7,964 bases of DNA from an uncultured Eubacteriales bacterium (GCA_900322105.1 ONYV01000040.1:1-7964); one strand, 5' to 3'; numbered from the stretch's first letter, positions 1 to 6,630 are shown. Numbers and translations are program-made. The notes: a model not told the origin generated them from the letters alone.

Positions 1-12
1 ATCCTTACTATT

Positions 13-175
13 AGACTTCCTCGGGAACTGGAGAAGTGCCGTATTACGCAGGATATTTTGTGCCGGGCGAAGCGTCCCGACCGCAGCACTACTTGGTGTA
101 ATGCAAGGGAGAGACACAAAGCCCGGCGCAGAAGAGACAAGTAAGACGGTGCTTCGGAAGTTTCCGAGGAAGTCT
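13..175 (+). ncRNA. Candidate structured non-coding RNA (class not identified)
   Basis: No protein gene is visible here, but the segment folds into a long closed structure. Bases 13-24 pair perfectly with 164-175 (12 bp). The helix continues 25-29 with 159-163, then a symmetric GGA/GGA internal loop (30-32, 156-158), then 33-42 with 146-155, perhaps 44-47 with 141-144. Inside are a hairpin at 64-79 (one bulged base) and one at 86-104 (one mismatch), plus a possible 57-62/115-120 helix. Three pairs of the long helix (25-163, 37-151, 38-150) are G-U as plus-strand RNA and would be C-A mismatches on the minus strand, which favours a plus-strand transcript converging on accA. Any promoter would lie mostly left of the window. 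Size and taxon would fit an abundant Clostridia RNA such as the raiA motif, but I cannot confirm that by eye; the branched centre does not look like 6S RNA. Confidence 0.5.
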
Positions 176-180
176 GTTAT

Positions 181-210
181 AACAGGCAGCACGGCTGTGT
201 GCTGCCCGTC
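181..210 (-). terminator. Probable terminator hairpin of the fab/acc operon
   Basis: A GC-rich stem pairs 185-192 with 199-206 perfectly (8 bp) around a 6-nt loop, starting about 10 nt after the accA stop. The stem can be extended to 181-184 with 207-210. Two of those extra pairs are G-U when read as minus-strand RNA and A-C mismatches on the plus strand, so the fold favours the operon's strand. The tail read on the minus strand (TGTTATAAC) is only moderately T-rich, so this may be a weak terminator or a 3'-end stabilising hairpin. It may also help stop a plus-strand RNA arriving from the left. Confidence 0.5.
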
Positions 211-219
211 GTAGACATA

Positions 220-990
220 TCAGTATTTTCTGAAACGGTTGTAGCGCAGCTCGATCAGTTTTTCGATCGGCATGGCTGACTTTTTGTCAAAGGTATCGGC
301 AATCAGGTTTTTCAGACTGTCAAACAGCTTGCTCTCGATATCCTTCGGTTCACGGATGATCCTTTCGATCACGCCCAACTTGAACAGATCCTGCGCTGTC
401 AGCTTCAGACACTCCGAGGCTTCGGCAGTCTTGCCGGGATCTTTCCACAGGATACTGGCGCAGCCTTCGGGAGAGATCACGGAATAGATCGCTTTTTCCA
501 GCATCCACACTTCATCCGCTACTGCTAACGCAAGTGCGCCGCCGCTGCCGCCTTCTCCGATGAAGATCGAGAGAATGGGTGTTTTCAGCGTCATCATCTC
601 CATCAGGTTTTCTGCGATCGCCTGTCCCTGTCCGCGTTCTTCTGCGCCGATGCCGCAGTATGCGCCCGAGGTATCGACAAAGCAGATCACAGGACGGTGG
701 AACTTCTCCGCCTGTTTCATCAGACGCAGCGCCTTGCGGTAGCCTTCGGGATGCGCCGAGCCAAAGTTGCGTGCCATGCGTTCCTTGAGGTTTCTGCCCT
801 TTTCCAGTCCGATCACCGTCACGGGCTTTCCGTTGAGTTCGGCAATGCCGCCGATCACGGCTTTGTCGTCTGCGAATCTTCTGTCGCCGTGCAGTTCAAA
901 GAAGCTGTCACCGAAAATTCTGGTGATATAGTCGATAGAAGTAGGTCTGTCGTTGGCTCTGGCAGCCGTTACATGATCGTAAGCACTCAT
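220..990 (-). CDS. accA: Acetyl-CoA carboxylase carboxyltransferase subunit alpha
   Basis: This 256-residue protein is the alpha half of the carboxyltransferase, which with AccD moves the carboxyl group from biotin on AccB to acetyl-CoA, giving malonyl-CoA in the cytosol. Crotonase-fold signatures are clear: HGDR at about 34-37, the DTSGAYCGIGAEERGQ block at 106-121, IGEGGSGG at 144-151 and YSVISPEGCASILW at 169-182. It is about 60 residues shorter than the E. coli protein (319), because the N-terminal helical extension is missing and it begins just before the core (RPTSIDYI). The usual DTPGAYPG reads DTSGAYCG, with two prolines replaced. The ATG at 990 overlaps the accD stop (ATGA), and its ribosome binding site lies inside accD, so translation is probably coupled, which suits the equal subunit need. 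It is the last gene before the probable terminator. Confidence 0.97.
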   Translation of the reverse strand: MSAYDHVTAARANDRPTSIDYITRIFGDSFFELHGDRRFADDKAVIGGIAELNGKPVTVIGLEKGRNLKERMARNFGSAHPEGYRKALRLMKQAEKFHRPVICFVDTSGAYCGIGAEERGQGQAIAENLMEMMTLKTPILSIFIGEGGSGGALALAVADEVWMLEKAIYSVISPEGCASILWKDPGKTAEASECLKLTAQDLFKLGVIERIIREPKDIESKLFDSLKNLIADTFDKKSAMPIEKLIELRYNRFRKY

Positions 991-1877
991 TTTCCGACAT
1001 CCTCCTTTTCCGCCTGCCTTGTATGCAGCCGTATGAGCTTTGCAAGCGTATCTTTCATATCTTTTCGTTCCACAACAGCGTCAATAAAGCCCTTTTCCAG
1101 CAGGAACTCCGCCGACTGGAAATCTTTCGGCAGTTTCTGACGGATGGTCTGTTCAATGACTCTCGGTCCTGCAAAGCCGATCAGTGCGTGCGGTTCGGAG
1201 AGGATGATATCGCCCTCCATCGCAAAGCTCGCCGTTACGCCGCCTGTTGTGGGGTCTGTCAGCACGGTGATATACAGCAGCCCTGCGTCACTGTGTTTTT
1301 TCACAGCGCCGCTGGTCTTTGCCATCTGCATCAGCGACAAAATACCCTCCTGCATTCTTGCGCCGCCCGAAACGGTAAAAATGATCACAGGCAGACCGTG
1401 CGCTGTGGCATACTCAAACGCTCTCGTGATCTTTTCGCCCGTCACCGTACCCATCGAGCCCATCATGAACTGAGAGTTCATCACAGCGATCACGGTTTTT
1501 TCGCCGTTGATCTCGCCAACGCCCGTGATGACCGATTCATTTTCGCCGCTGCTGAGTTTTGCGCTCCTGAGCTTTTTCTCATAATCGGGAAATCCGATCT
1601 TATTAACAGACGTCATATCAGCGTCCATTTCGGCAAATGTTCCCTCGTCCATCGTCATTTCAATGCGCTGTCTGGCGGCGATGCGGAAATGATAGCTGCA
1701 TTTCGGACAAACCTTGTGGTTGTCCATCAGATCGGACGAAAGCACCGCATTTTTGCACACAGGACACTTGATCCAGAGTTCTTCGGGAATGTACGGATGA
1801 TTCTCTGCAAATCCACCCTGATTTTCCAGCTCATTTTTCGGTTTCAGAAAATTAAAAATATCCGGCAATTCATACAC
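987..1877 (-). CDS. accD: Acetyl-CoA carboxylase carboxyltransferase subunit beta
   Basis: This 296-residue protein is the beta half of the carboxyltransferase, partner of AccA. A four-cysteine zinc ribbon is visible near the N-terminus (Cys38, Cys41, Cys57, Cys60, CPVC...CPKC), followed by the crotonase-fold domain with GSMG at 140-143, SGGARMQEG at 170-178, TDPTTGGVTASF at 207-218 and GFAGPRVIEQT at 234-244. Length is typical of the family. The start is a GTG at 1877: an in-frame TAG at 1893-1895 leaves no room upstream, no in-frame ATG lies before the zinc ribbon, and AAGGA at 1886-1890 sits 8 nt ahead of the GTG. It follows accC after a 108-nt gap holding a strong hairpin, so accD and accA may be expressed at a level different from the genes before them. 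The 3' end carries the accA ribosome binding site. Confidence 0.97.
   Translation of the reverse strand: MYELPDIFNFLKPKNELENQGGFAENHPYIPEELWIKCPVCKNAVLSSDLMDNHKVCPKCSYHFRIAARQRIEMTMDEGTFAEMDADMTSVNKIGFPDYEKKLRSAKLSSGENESVITGVGEINGEKTVIAVMNSQFMMGSMGTVTGEKITRAFEYATAHGLPVIIFTVSGGARMQEGILSLMQMAKTSGAVKKHSDAGLLYITVLTDPTTGGVTASFAMEGDIILSEPHALIGFAGPRVIEQTIRQKLPKDFQSAEFLLEKGFIDAVVERKDMKDTLAKLIRLHTRQAEKEDVGK
1001..1007 (-). promoter_or_regulatory. accA ribosome binding site inside accD
   Basis: The minus strand reads AAGGAGG here, 10 nt before the accA ATG at 990. It lies within the codons for the C-terminal Lys-Glu-Asp of AccD, so ribosomes finishing accD pass over it, supporting translational coupling through the ATGA overlap. 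Confidence 0.75.
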
Positions 1878-1922
1878 CTGACCTATCCTTCGCTAATCGT
1901 TTAGCTTATTTCTTACAAGCCG

Positions 1923-1962
1923 ATAAAGCACCGTACAGTTTTGCTGCAAAACGGTGCTTTAT
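1923..1962 (-). terminator. Intergenic hairpin between accC and accD (possible attenuator)
   Basis: Bases 1923-1934 (ATAAAGCACCGT) are exactly complementary to 1951-1962, a perfect 12-bp stem, with a further short TTTG/CAAA stem inside the loop. The GC-rich middle with an A-rich 5' base and a T-rich 3' base resembles an intrinsic terminator, but read on the minus strand the run is only CTTTAT followed by CGGC, so termination is likely partial. Both neighbours are transcribed in the same direction, so a full terminator would cut accD-accA off from the rest. Partial termination, a processing site or an mRNA stability element are the alternatives. I see no convincing promoter between the hairpin and accD. 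Confidence 0.45.
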
Positions 1963-1985
1963 TGTCATTGTCATGATTTGATGTT

Positions 1986-3350
1986 TCAGTTCTGCTCTTT
2001 TTTCTTTTCGAGCTTTTCCTGCCGTTCCTGCATAAAGCTCGTGGTATATTCTCCCGAAACAAATTCGGGATCGGACAAGATATCGATATGAAGATTGCGG
2101 TTATGCTGAATGCCGTTGATCGTCAGTTCGCTGAGCGCCATCTTCATTTTGCGTATGGCAAGCTCTCTGGAACGTGCCTGCACGATCAGCTTGCCGATCA
2201 TGGAATCATAATACGGCGGCACGGTATAATTCTGATAGATCGCCGTATCGAACCTCACGCACGGACCGCCCGGAATGTGGATAAAGTCCAGCGTACCGCA
2301 GCTCGGAAGAAAGTTTCTTTCGGGGTCTTCCGCATTGATGCGGCATTCAATGGCGTTGCCGTGCATATAGATCCTGTCCTGCGTGACCGTCAGCTTGGCG
2401 CCCGATGCGATGCGGATCATCCAGTGCACGATATCAATGCCCACGACCATTTCCGTCACAGGGTGTTCGACCTGCAAACGGGTATTCATTTCCATAAAGT
2501 AGAAGTTTTTGTCTTTATCTAAAAGGAACTCGACCGTTCCTGCGTTTTCGTAGTTAACGGCTTTGGCTGCCTTGACAGCGGCGTCCATCATTTTTTCACG
2601 CAGCTCGGGGCTGATGGCAGGGGAAGGACATTCCTCGATCAGCTTTTGATTTTTACGCTGCACCGAGCATTCCCGCTCTCCCAGACAAACCACATTGCCG
2701 TATTTATCACAGAGAAGCTGCATTTCGATATGCTTGACAGGCGTGATGTACTTTTCCATATAGACTGCGCCGTCGCCAAAAGCGCTTTGCGCCTCTGCCT
2801 TTGCCGACAAAAAAGCATTGTCAAAATCAGCGATCCTGTCCACACGGCGGATACCTCTGCCGCCGCCGCCCGAACGTGCCTTGACCAGAAGCGGAAACCC
2901 GATCTCCTTGGCTTTTTCTCTTGCCAGAGCGATATCATCGATCACATCGCTGCCGGGTGTGACGGGAACGCCTGCCGCTCTCATGGTTTTTCTTGCCTCG
3001 TCCTTATCGCCGAGCTTTTCGATCATTTCGGCGGAAGGACCGATAAATTCGATATTACACTTTTTACAAAGGGACACAAACTTGGCGTTTTCAGAGAGCA
3101 GTCCGTAGCCCGGGTGGATTGCCTGAGCGCCCGACACCACTGCCGCCTCCAAGATCGCCGCCATATTCAGATAGCTGTCCGATACCTGTGCGCCGCCGAT
3201 ACAGTAGCTTTCGTCCGCCATGCTGACGTGCAGCGCATCTTTATCGGCCTGCGAATATACTGCCACCGTTGAGATACCCATCTCACGGCACGCTCTGATG
3301 ATCCTTACTGCAATTTCGCCACGGTTGGCGATCAGTATTTTTGAAAACAC
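1986..3350 (-). CDS. accC: Acetyl-CoA carboxylase biotin carboxylase subunit
   Basis: This ATP-grasp enzyme carboxylates the biotin on AccB using ATP and bicarbonate, the first half-reaction of acetyl-CoA carboxylase. From a GTG at 3350 it has 454 residues, close to the E. coli length (449), and begins MFSKILIANRGEIAVRI, the normal family N-terminus. GTGs at 3365 and 3359 and a TTG at 3356 are also in frame but would add residues the family lacks; the GAGG at 3360-3363 is correctly placed for 3350. Visible motifs include HPGYGLLSEN, the ATP-binding glycine loop at about 157-166 (KARSGGGGRG, where E. coli has KASGGGGGRG), Lys236, Glu274, Glu287, Asn289 and Arg291 in EMNTRLQVEHPVTEM, Arg337 in CRINAEDP, and TVPPYYDSMIGKL. 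All catalytic residues are present. It follows an unusual 284-nt gap after fabZ, so its translation may be separately controlled. Confidence 0.97.
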   Translation of the reverse strand: MFSKILIANRGEIAVRIIRACREMGISTVAVYSQADKDALHVSMADESYCIGGAQVSDSYLNMAAILEAAVVSGAQAIHPGYGLLSENAKFVSLCKKCNIEFIGPSAEMIEKLGDKDEARKTMRAAGVPVTPGSDVIDDIALAREKAKEIGFPLLVKARSGGGGRGIRRVDRIADFDNAFLSAKAEAQSAFGDGAVYMEKYITPVKHIEMQLLCDKYGNVVCLGERECSVQRKNQKLIEECPSPAISPELREKMMDAAVKAAKAVNYENAGTVEFLLDKDKNFYFMEMNTRLQVEHPVTEMVVGIDIVHWMIRIASGAKLTVTQDRIYMHGNAIECRINAEDPERNFLPSCGTLDFIHIPGGPCVRFDTAIYQNYTVPPYYDSMIGKLIVQARSRELAIRKMKMALSELTINGIQHNRNLHIDILSDPEFVSGEYTTSFMQERQEKLEKKKEQN

Positions 3351-3634
3351 TTGCAACACCCTCACGGTATATTTCCCGCAGCAGACATTTTTGTCCGCTT
3401 TTTTCGGGATCTGTCATTCTGAATGTATGCGTAAAATGCGGCTGTTTCGATCGGCTTTCGGCTGTATGTACAGGTATCCCGAAAGACACATCCGCCCTTT
3501 GCCATATCGAAAAACCGAATGTCAGGCGCAAGACCTTTCGACCTTTTACCCTGCTGACATTTTACAAAGCGTATGCGGCAAAAGATCCGTCACCGCTCAT
3601 CTTCACGCTGACGGAGCCGTTTTTGCCGCTGCGC
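3351..3634 (-). promoter_or_regulatory. Hairpin-rich non-coding gap between fabZ and accC
   Basis: This 284-nt interval is much longer than the other spacers downstream of fabD (overlaps up to 108 nt) and contains no recognisable gene. It holds three inverted repeats. The first, 3575-3629, starts 5 nt after the fabZ stop: a perfect 9-bp outer stem (3575-3583/3621-3629) and a perfect 7-bp inner stem (3586-3592/3609-3615). The second, 3455-3485, pairs 3455-3461 with 3479-3485 and 3462-3465 with 3470-3473. The third, 3375-3408, pairs 3375-3378 with 3405-3408 and 3381-3387 with 3392-3398; one pair is G-U only on the minus strand, fitting an mRNA leader of accC. No known riboswitch core and no clear promoter were recognised. 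It could be a cis-acting leader, a processing region, or relics of a lost gene. Confidence 0.4.
3360..3363 (-). promoter_or_regulatory. accC ribosome binding site that decides the start
   Basis: The minus strand reads GAGG (within GAGGGTG), 9 nt ahead of the GTG at 3350. It overlaps the upstream GTGs at 3365 and 3359, so those are better read as part of the ribosome binding region than as starts. The site is modest compared with the AAGGAGG of accA, fabG and fabD, suggesting weaker or regulated initiation. Confidence 0.55.
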
Positions 3635-4072
3635 TCACTCTTCCGTATTGACTTTTTCTTTCGGTATCAGCGCAAAGGAAAACTCTGCCTGTGCGGCGAT
3701 CTTGCCGTTGACATAGCCCTTTCCTGTGACAAAATAAAACATTCCTCTGCTTTTTGTCAGTTCACACCTGATCTCAAAGGTATCGCCCGGAAGGACCTGG
3801 TGCTTGAACTTTGCCTTGTCGATACCCGTAAAGAACGGTACACTCTTTGCCGATACCTCTGCGATGATGACCGAGCTTGCCTGCGCCATCATCTCACACA
3901 GGATCACCCCCGGCACAACAGGGTGTCCGGGGAAATGTCCGTCTAAAAACCATTCGTTCCCTGTGATATATTTCTTTCCCTCGCAAGTAGTTTCGCCTGT
4001 TTTGGTCGCTTCGTCAATGAGAAGCATCGAATTTCTGTGAGGGATCACCGATTCCAGTTCCTGCTTGTTCAT
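3635..4072 (-). CDS. fabZ: 3-hydroxyacyl-ACP dehydratase
   Basis: This 145-residue hot-dog-fold protein removes water from 3-hydroxyacyl-ACP to give trans-2-enoyl-ACP in the elongation cycle. The family signature is complete: IPHRNSMLLID at 10-20, then FLDGHFPGHPVVPGV with catalytic His46, and CEMMAQ with catalytic Glu60, in the usual 14-residue spacing. Length is normal for FabZ rather than the longer FabA, and no isomerase activity is implied. The ATG at 4072 has a strong GGGAGGT 6 nt upstream (4079-4085), and the gene begins 15 nt after the accB stop, so the two are surely co-transcribed. A large hairpin begins 5 nt after the stop codon. Confidence 0.97.
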   Translation of the reverse strand: MNKQELESVIPHRNSMLLIDEATKTGETTCEGKKYITGNEWFLDGHFPGHPVVPGVILCEMMAQASSVIIAEVSAKSVPFFTGIDKAKFKHQVLPGDTFEIRCELTKSRGMFYFVTGKGYVNGKIAAQAEFSFALIPKEKVNTEE

Positions 4073-4087
4073 ACTCTGACCTCCCGA

Positions 4088-4555
4088 TCACTTGATCGTA
4101 AACAGGGTCTGACCGTATTCCACGACCTGACCGTTTTCTACGCAGACAGCTGCGATCTCGCCGCTTTGCTCTGCCGTCACTTCGTTCATCAGCTTCATCG
4201 CCTCGATCAAACAAAGCACATCTCCCTTATTCACCTTGCTGCCGACAACCACATACGGTTCCTGATCGGGAGAAGGCGCCGCATAGAACACGCCTACCAT
4301 CGGAGAAGTCACCGCTTTGCCGTCCTCCTGTTTGGTTTCTTCATGGATAAACGGTGTCGGAAATGACTGCTTTTCTTCTGCGATCTCGTCCGCAGCAACA
4401 GATACCGCCGCAGGAACTGCCGCAGCAGCAGCGACACCTGCCGTCTTCTGCGTGATCGTCAGCGCTTCGCCATTTTCGGCAACGATCTCTATTTTTGTTG
4501 CTTTCGAGCCGTTAAACGCTTTCAAAAGCTCTTTGATCTCTTCTACACTGTACAT
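4088..4555 (-). CDS. accB: Acetyl-CoA carboxylase biotin carboxyl carrier protein
   Basis: This 155-residue protein carries the biotin that shuttles carboxyl groups from AccC to the AccA-AccD carboxyltransferase. It has the three usual parts: an N-terminal domain (about 1-36), a flexible Ala/Val/Pro-rich and then acidic linker (about 38-80), and a C-terminal biotinyl domain (about 81-155). The biotinylation site EAMKLMNEV is intact, with Lys121 as the attachment residue. The segment YAAPSPDQEPYV at 91-102 matches the protruding thumb typical of acetyl-CoA carboxylase carriers, which separates it from a lipoyl domain or a pyruvate carboxylase carrier. The ATG at 4555 follows GGTGGTGGAG, with GGAG at 4561-4564, 5 nt away. 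It begins 18 nt after the fabF stop. Confidence 0.97.
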   Translation of the reverse strand: MYSVEEIKELLKAFNGSKATKIEIVAENGEALTITQKTAGVAAAAAVPAAVSVAADEIAEEKQSFPTPFIHEETKQEDGKAVTSPMVGVFYAAPSPDQEPYVVVGSKVNKGDVLCLIEAMKLMNEVTAEQSGEIAAVCVENGQVVEYGQTLFTIK

Positions 4556-4573
4556 TGACTCTCCACCACCTTA

Positions 4574-5797
4574 TCATTTACGAAACGCAATACAAGCATT
4601 GTGTCCGCCGAAACCGAAGGTGGTCGAGATCGCCATTTTCAGCTCAGCCTGCGCTGCCGTATTGGGTGTATAGTTCAGATCGCATTCGGGGTCGGGCTCT
4701 TTGTAGCCGATCGTCGGCGGGATAATGCCGCTTCTCAGCGCCTGAATCGCAGCGATCGCCTCTACGGCTCCCGTTGCGCCCAGCATATGCCCCGTCATAG
4801 ATTTTGTCGAACTGATATGCGCCTGATAAGCGCCCTCTCCAAGAGCTGCTTTGAATGCTTTTGTCTCTGTAGAGTCGTTCATCGGGGTGCTGGTGCCGTG
4901 TGCGTTGATATACAAAGCGGATGCGTCGCCGTCAAACTCTGCTTCGTCCAGTGCAAACTTCACACAACGTGCTGCGCCTGCCGCTTCGGGATCGGGCGCT
5001 GTCACGTGGTATGCATCACAGGTATTGCCGTAGCCGCAGATCTCCGCATAGATCTTAGCACCTCTTGCCACAGCGTGGTCATAGTCCTCCAGGATCAGCA
5101 TCGCTGCGCCTTCTCCCAGTACAAAGCCGTTTCTGCGCTTATCAAAGGGGATAGACGCATTTTCGGGGTCTTCACTCATCGTCAGCGCCTTACAGCTGGT
5201 AAAGCCCTTGATCGCCAGCGGATGGAGCGCTGCTTCTGCGCCGCCTGCGATCACTGCGTCGGCATAGCCGAACTTAACAAGACGGAACGCCTCTCCGATC
5301 GCATGAGTGGAGGTAGAGCAGGCTGTGACGACAGGCAGACAAGGTCCCTGCGCTTTATATTTGATGGCAATATTGCCTGCTGCGATATTGCTGATCATCA
5401 TAGGGATAAAGAACGGAGAGATATTTTTGTCGTTAAACATATTTTTGCACTGCTCATAGAAGGTGTCGATGCCGCCGACGCCCGATCCGACATATACGCC
5501 GAACCGTTCAGGAGCGACATTTCCCATGATCTTGCTGTCCTCGACCGCCTGAGCTGCCGCCGCCATAGCGTACTGTGTGTACAGATCCATTTTGCGGATA
5601 TCTCTTTTTTCGATATATTCAGCAGGATCGAAGCCCTTGACCTCAGCAACGACTTTTGCCTTTGTCAAGGAAGGGTCATATCTGGTAACAAGTGTGATGC
5701 CGCTTTTGCCGTTTTTCAGCGACTCCCACATGGTTTCAACATTGTTTCCTACGGGAGTGATCGCTCCCATTCCTGTAACTGCAACTCTTTTCATCAT
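4574..5797 (-). CDS. fabF: 3-oxoacyl-ACP synthase II
   Basis: This 407-residue condensing enzyme extends acyl-ACP by two carbons using malonyl-ACP. The thiolase-fold Cys-His-His triad is complete: Cys160 in VTACSTSTHAIGEA, His300 in NAHGTSTPMND and His337 in KSMTGHMLGATGAVE, each three residues before the E. coli FabF positions (163, 303, 340). The C-terminal FGFGGHNACIAF at 395-406 is the normal glycine-rich loop. Length is typical. There are two ATG codons in a row at 5797 and 5794; AAGGA at 5807-5811 is 9 nt before the first, which is preferred. It lies 56 nt downstream of fabG. The His-His pair rules out a FabH-type (Cys-His-Asn) enzyme. Confidence 0.97.
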   Translation of the reverse strand: MMKRVAVTGMGAITPVGNNVETMWESLKNGKSGITLVTRYDPSLTKAKVVAEVKGFDPAEYIEKRDIRKMDLYTQYAMAAAAQAVEDSKIMGNVAPERFGVYVGSGVGGIDTFYEQCKNMFNDKNISPFFIPMMISNIAAGNIAIKYKAQGPCLPVVTACSTSTHAIGEAFRLVKFGYADAVIAGGAEAALHPLAIKGFTSCKALTMSEDPENASIPFDKRRNGFVLGEGAAMLILEDYDHAVARGAKIYAEICGYGNTCDAYHVTAPDPEAAGAARCVKFALDEAEFDGDASALYINAHGTSTPMNDSTETKAFKAALGEGAYQAHISSTKSMTGHMLGATGAVEAIAAIQALRSGIIPPTIGYKEPDPECDLNYTPNTAAQAELKMAISTTFGFGGHNACIAFRK

Positions 5798-5853
5798 ATT
5801 TGTCCATCCTTCCCTTCACTGACCCGAACGGTGACGCATCAGGCTGTCCTCGT

Positions 5854-6630
5854 TCAGATCGCCATTCCTCCGTCAACTTTGATGACTTCGCCTGTGATAT
5901 AGGACGCTTCGTCAGACGCTAAGAACGCCGCTGTATTGGCGATATCCTCTACCATGCCCGGACGCTTGAGCGGAATAGCGTTCAGCGCCGCTTCTCTTGC
6001 CTTTTCGGGCATAGCGTCCGTCATATCCGTTTTGATAAATCCGGGTGCGATCGCATTGGCAGTGACGTTTCTTGAGCCAAGCTCCTTCGCAACGGATTTT
6101 GTCAGTGCGATCATGCCTGCCTTTGCGGAAGCATAGTTTGCCTGACCTGCGTTGCCGTTGATGCCTACGATCGAAGAAATATTGATGATCCTGCCTCTGC
6201 GCTTTTTCATAAAGTGCTGATACAGACATTTCGTCATATTGAAAGCGCCCTTGAGGTTGACGCTGATCACTGCGTCAAAATCAGCTTCTGTCATGGCAAG
6301 GATGAGCTTATCTCTGACGATGCCTGCATTATTGACAAGGATATGTACCTCGCCAAATTCTGTGATGATGTCCTCAACGGTTTTCTGTGCCGCAGCAAGA
6401 TCCGCCACGTTGCATTCATATGCCTTGACCTTTACGCCCTTTGCGCTCAGCTCAGCAACGGTCTCCTCTGCCTTTTCACCGTCGTTGAAGTGCAGAAAAG
6501 CAATATTAGCGCCCAGCTCCGCAAATTTCAGCGCAATGCCTTTTCCGATCCCTCTGGATGCGCCTGTGATGACTGCTGTTTTACCTGTCAATTCAAACAT
6601 ACTCCTGCCCCGATGCTCAGCAAAGAGCAT
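5854..6630 (-). CDS. fabG: 3-oxoacyl-ACP reductase (NADPH)
   Basis: This short-chain dehydrogenase reduces 3-oxoacyl-ACP to 3-hydroxyacyl-ACP with NADPH. Numbered from the ATG at 6630 (258 residues), TGASRGIG at 22-29 is the nucleotide-binding loop, NNAG is at 100-103, and the catalytic Ser153, Tyr166 and Lys170 (NYASAK) are present. The C-terminus ends YITGEVIKVDGGMAI, as is typical. Two starts compete. The ATG at 6630 has a perfect AAGGAGG 6 nt upstream and overlaps the end of fabD by 14 nt; it adds the 10-residue leader MLFAEHRGRS. The ATG at 6600 gives the usual family N-terminus (MFELTGKTAVITG, 248 residues), but its AGGAG is only 1 nt away, too close to work well. I chose 6630 on the binding-site evidence, without high certainty. 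Confidence 0.96.
   Translation of the reverse strand: MLFAEHRGRSMFELTGKTAVITGASRGIGKGIALKFAELGANIAFLHFNDGEKAEETVAELSAKGVKVKAYECNVADLAAAQKTVEDIITEFGEVHILVNNAGIVRDKLILAMTEADFDAVISVNLKGAFNMTKCLYQHFMKKRRGRIINISSIVGINGNAGQANYASAKAGMIALTKSVAKELGSRNVTANAIAPGFIKTDMTDAMPEKAREAALNAIPLKRPGMVEDIANTAAFLASDEASYITGEVIKVDGGMAI

Noticed and set aside
1023..1904. Long open frame on the plus strand opposite accD
   Set aside because: It is rich in Cys, His, Arg and Phe with no recognisable domain, and lies exactly antisense to an intact, highly conserved accD; it is a by-product of accD codon use.
1906..1974. 22-codon minus-strand frame spanning the accC-accD hairpin, resembling a leader peptide
   Set aside because: No ribosome binding site precedes its ATG, and it has no run of regulatory codons; the short length makes chance likely.
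3375..3408. Plus-strand intrinsic terminator (stem followed by six T)
   Set aside because: The stem has an A-C mismatch on the plus strand but is fully paired on the minus strand, and no plus-strand gene lies upstream, so an accC leader hairpin is the better reading.
3283..3531. 82-codon minus-strand frame across the fabZ-accC gap
   Set aside because: It overlaps the accC start by about 70 nt in another frame, has no ribosome binding site I can see, and matches no family I recognise.
4601..5902. 433-codon open frame on the plus strand opposite fabF
   Set aside because: It mirrors fabF over its full length, is Cys/Arg-rich and low in recognisable motifs, and has no operon context on that strand.
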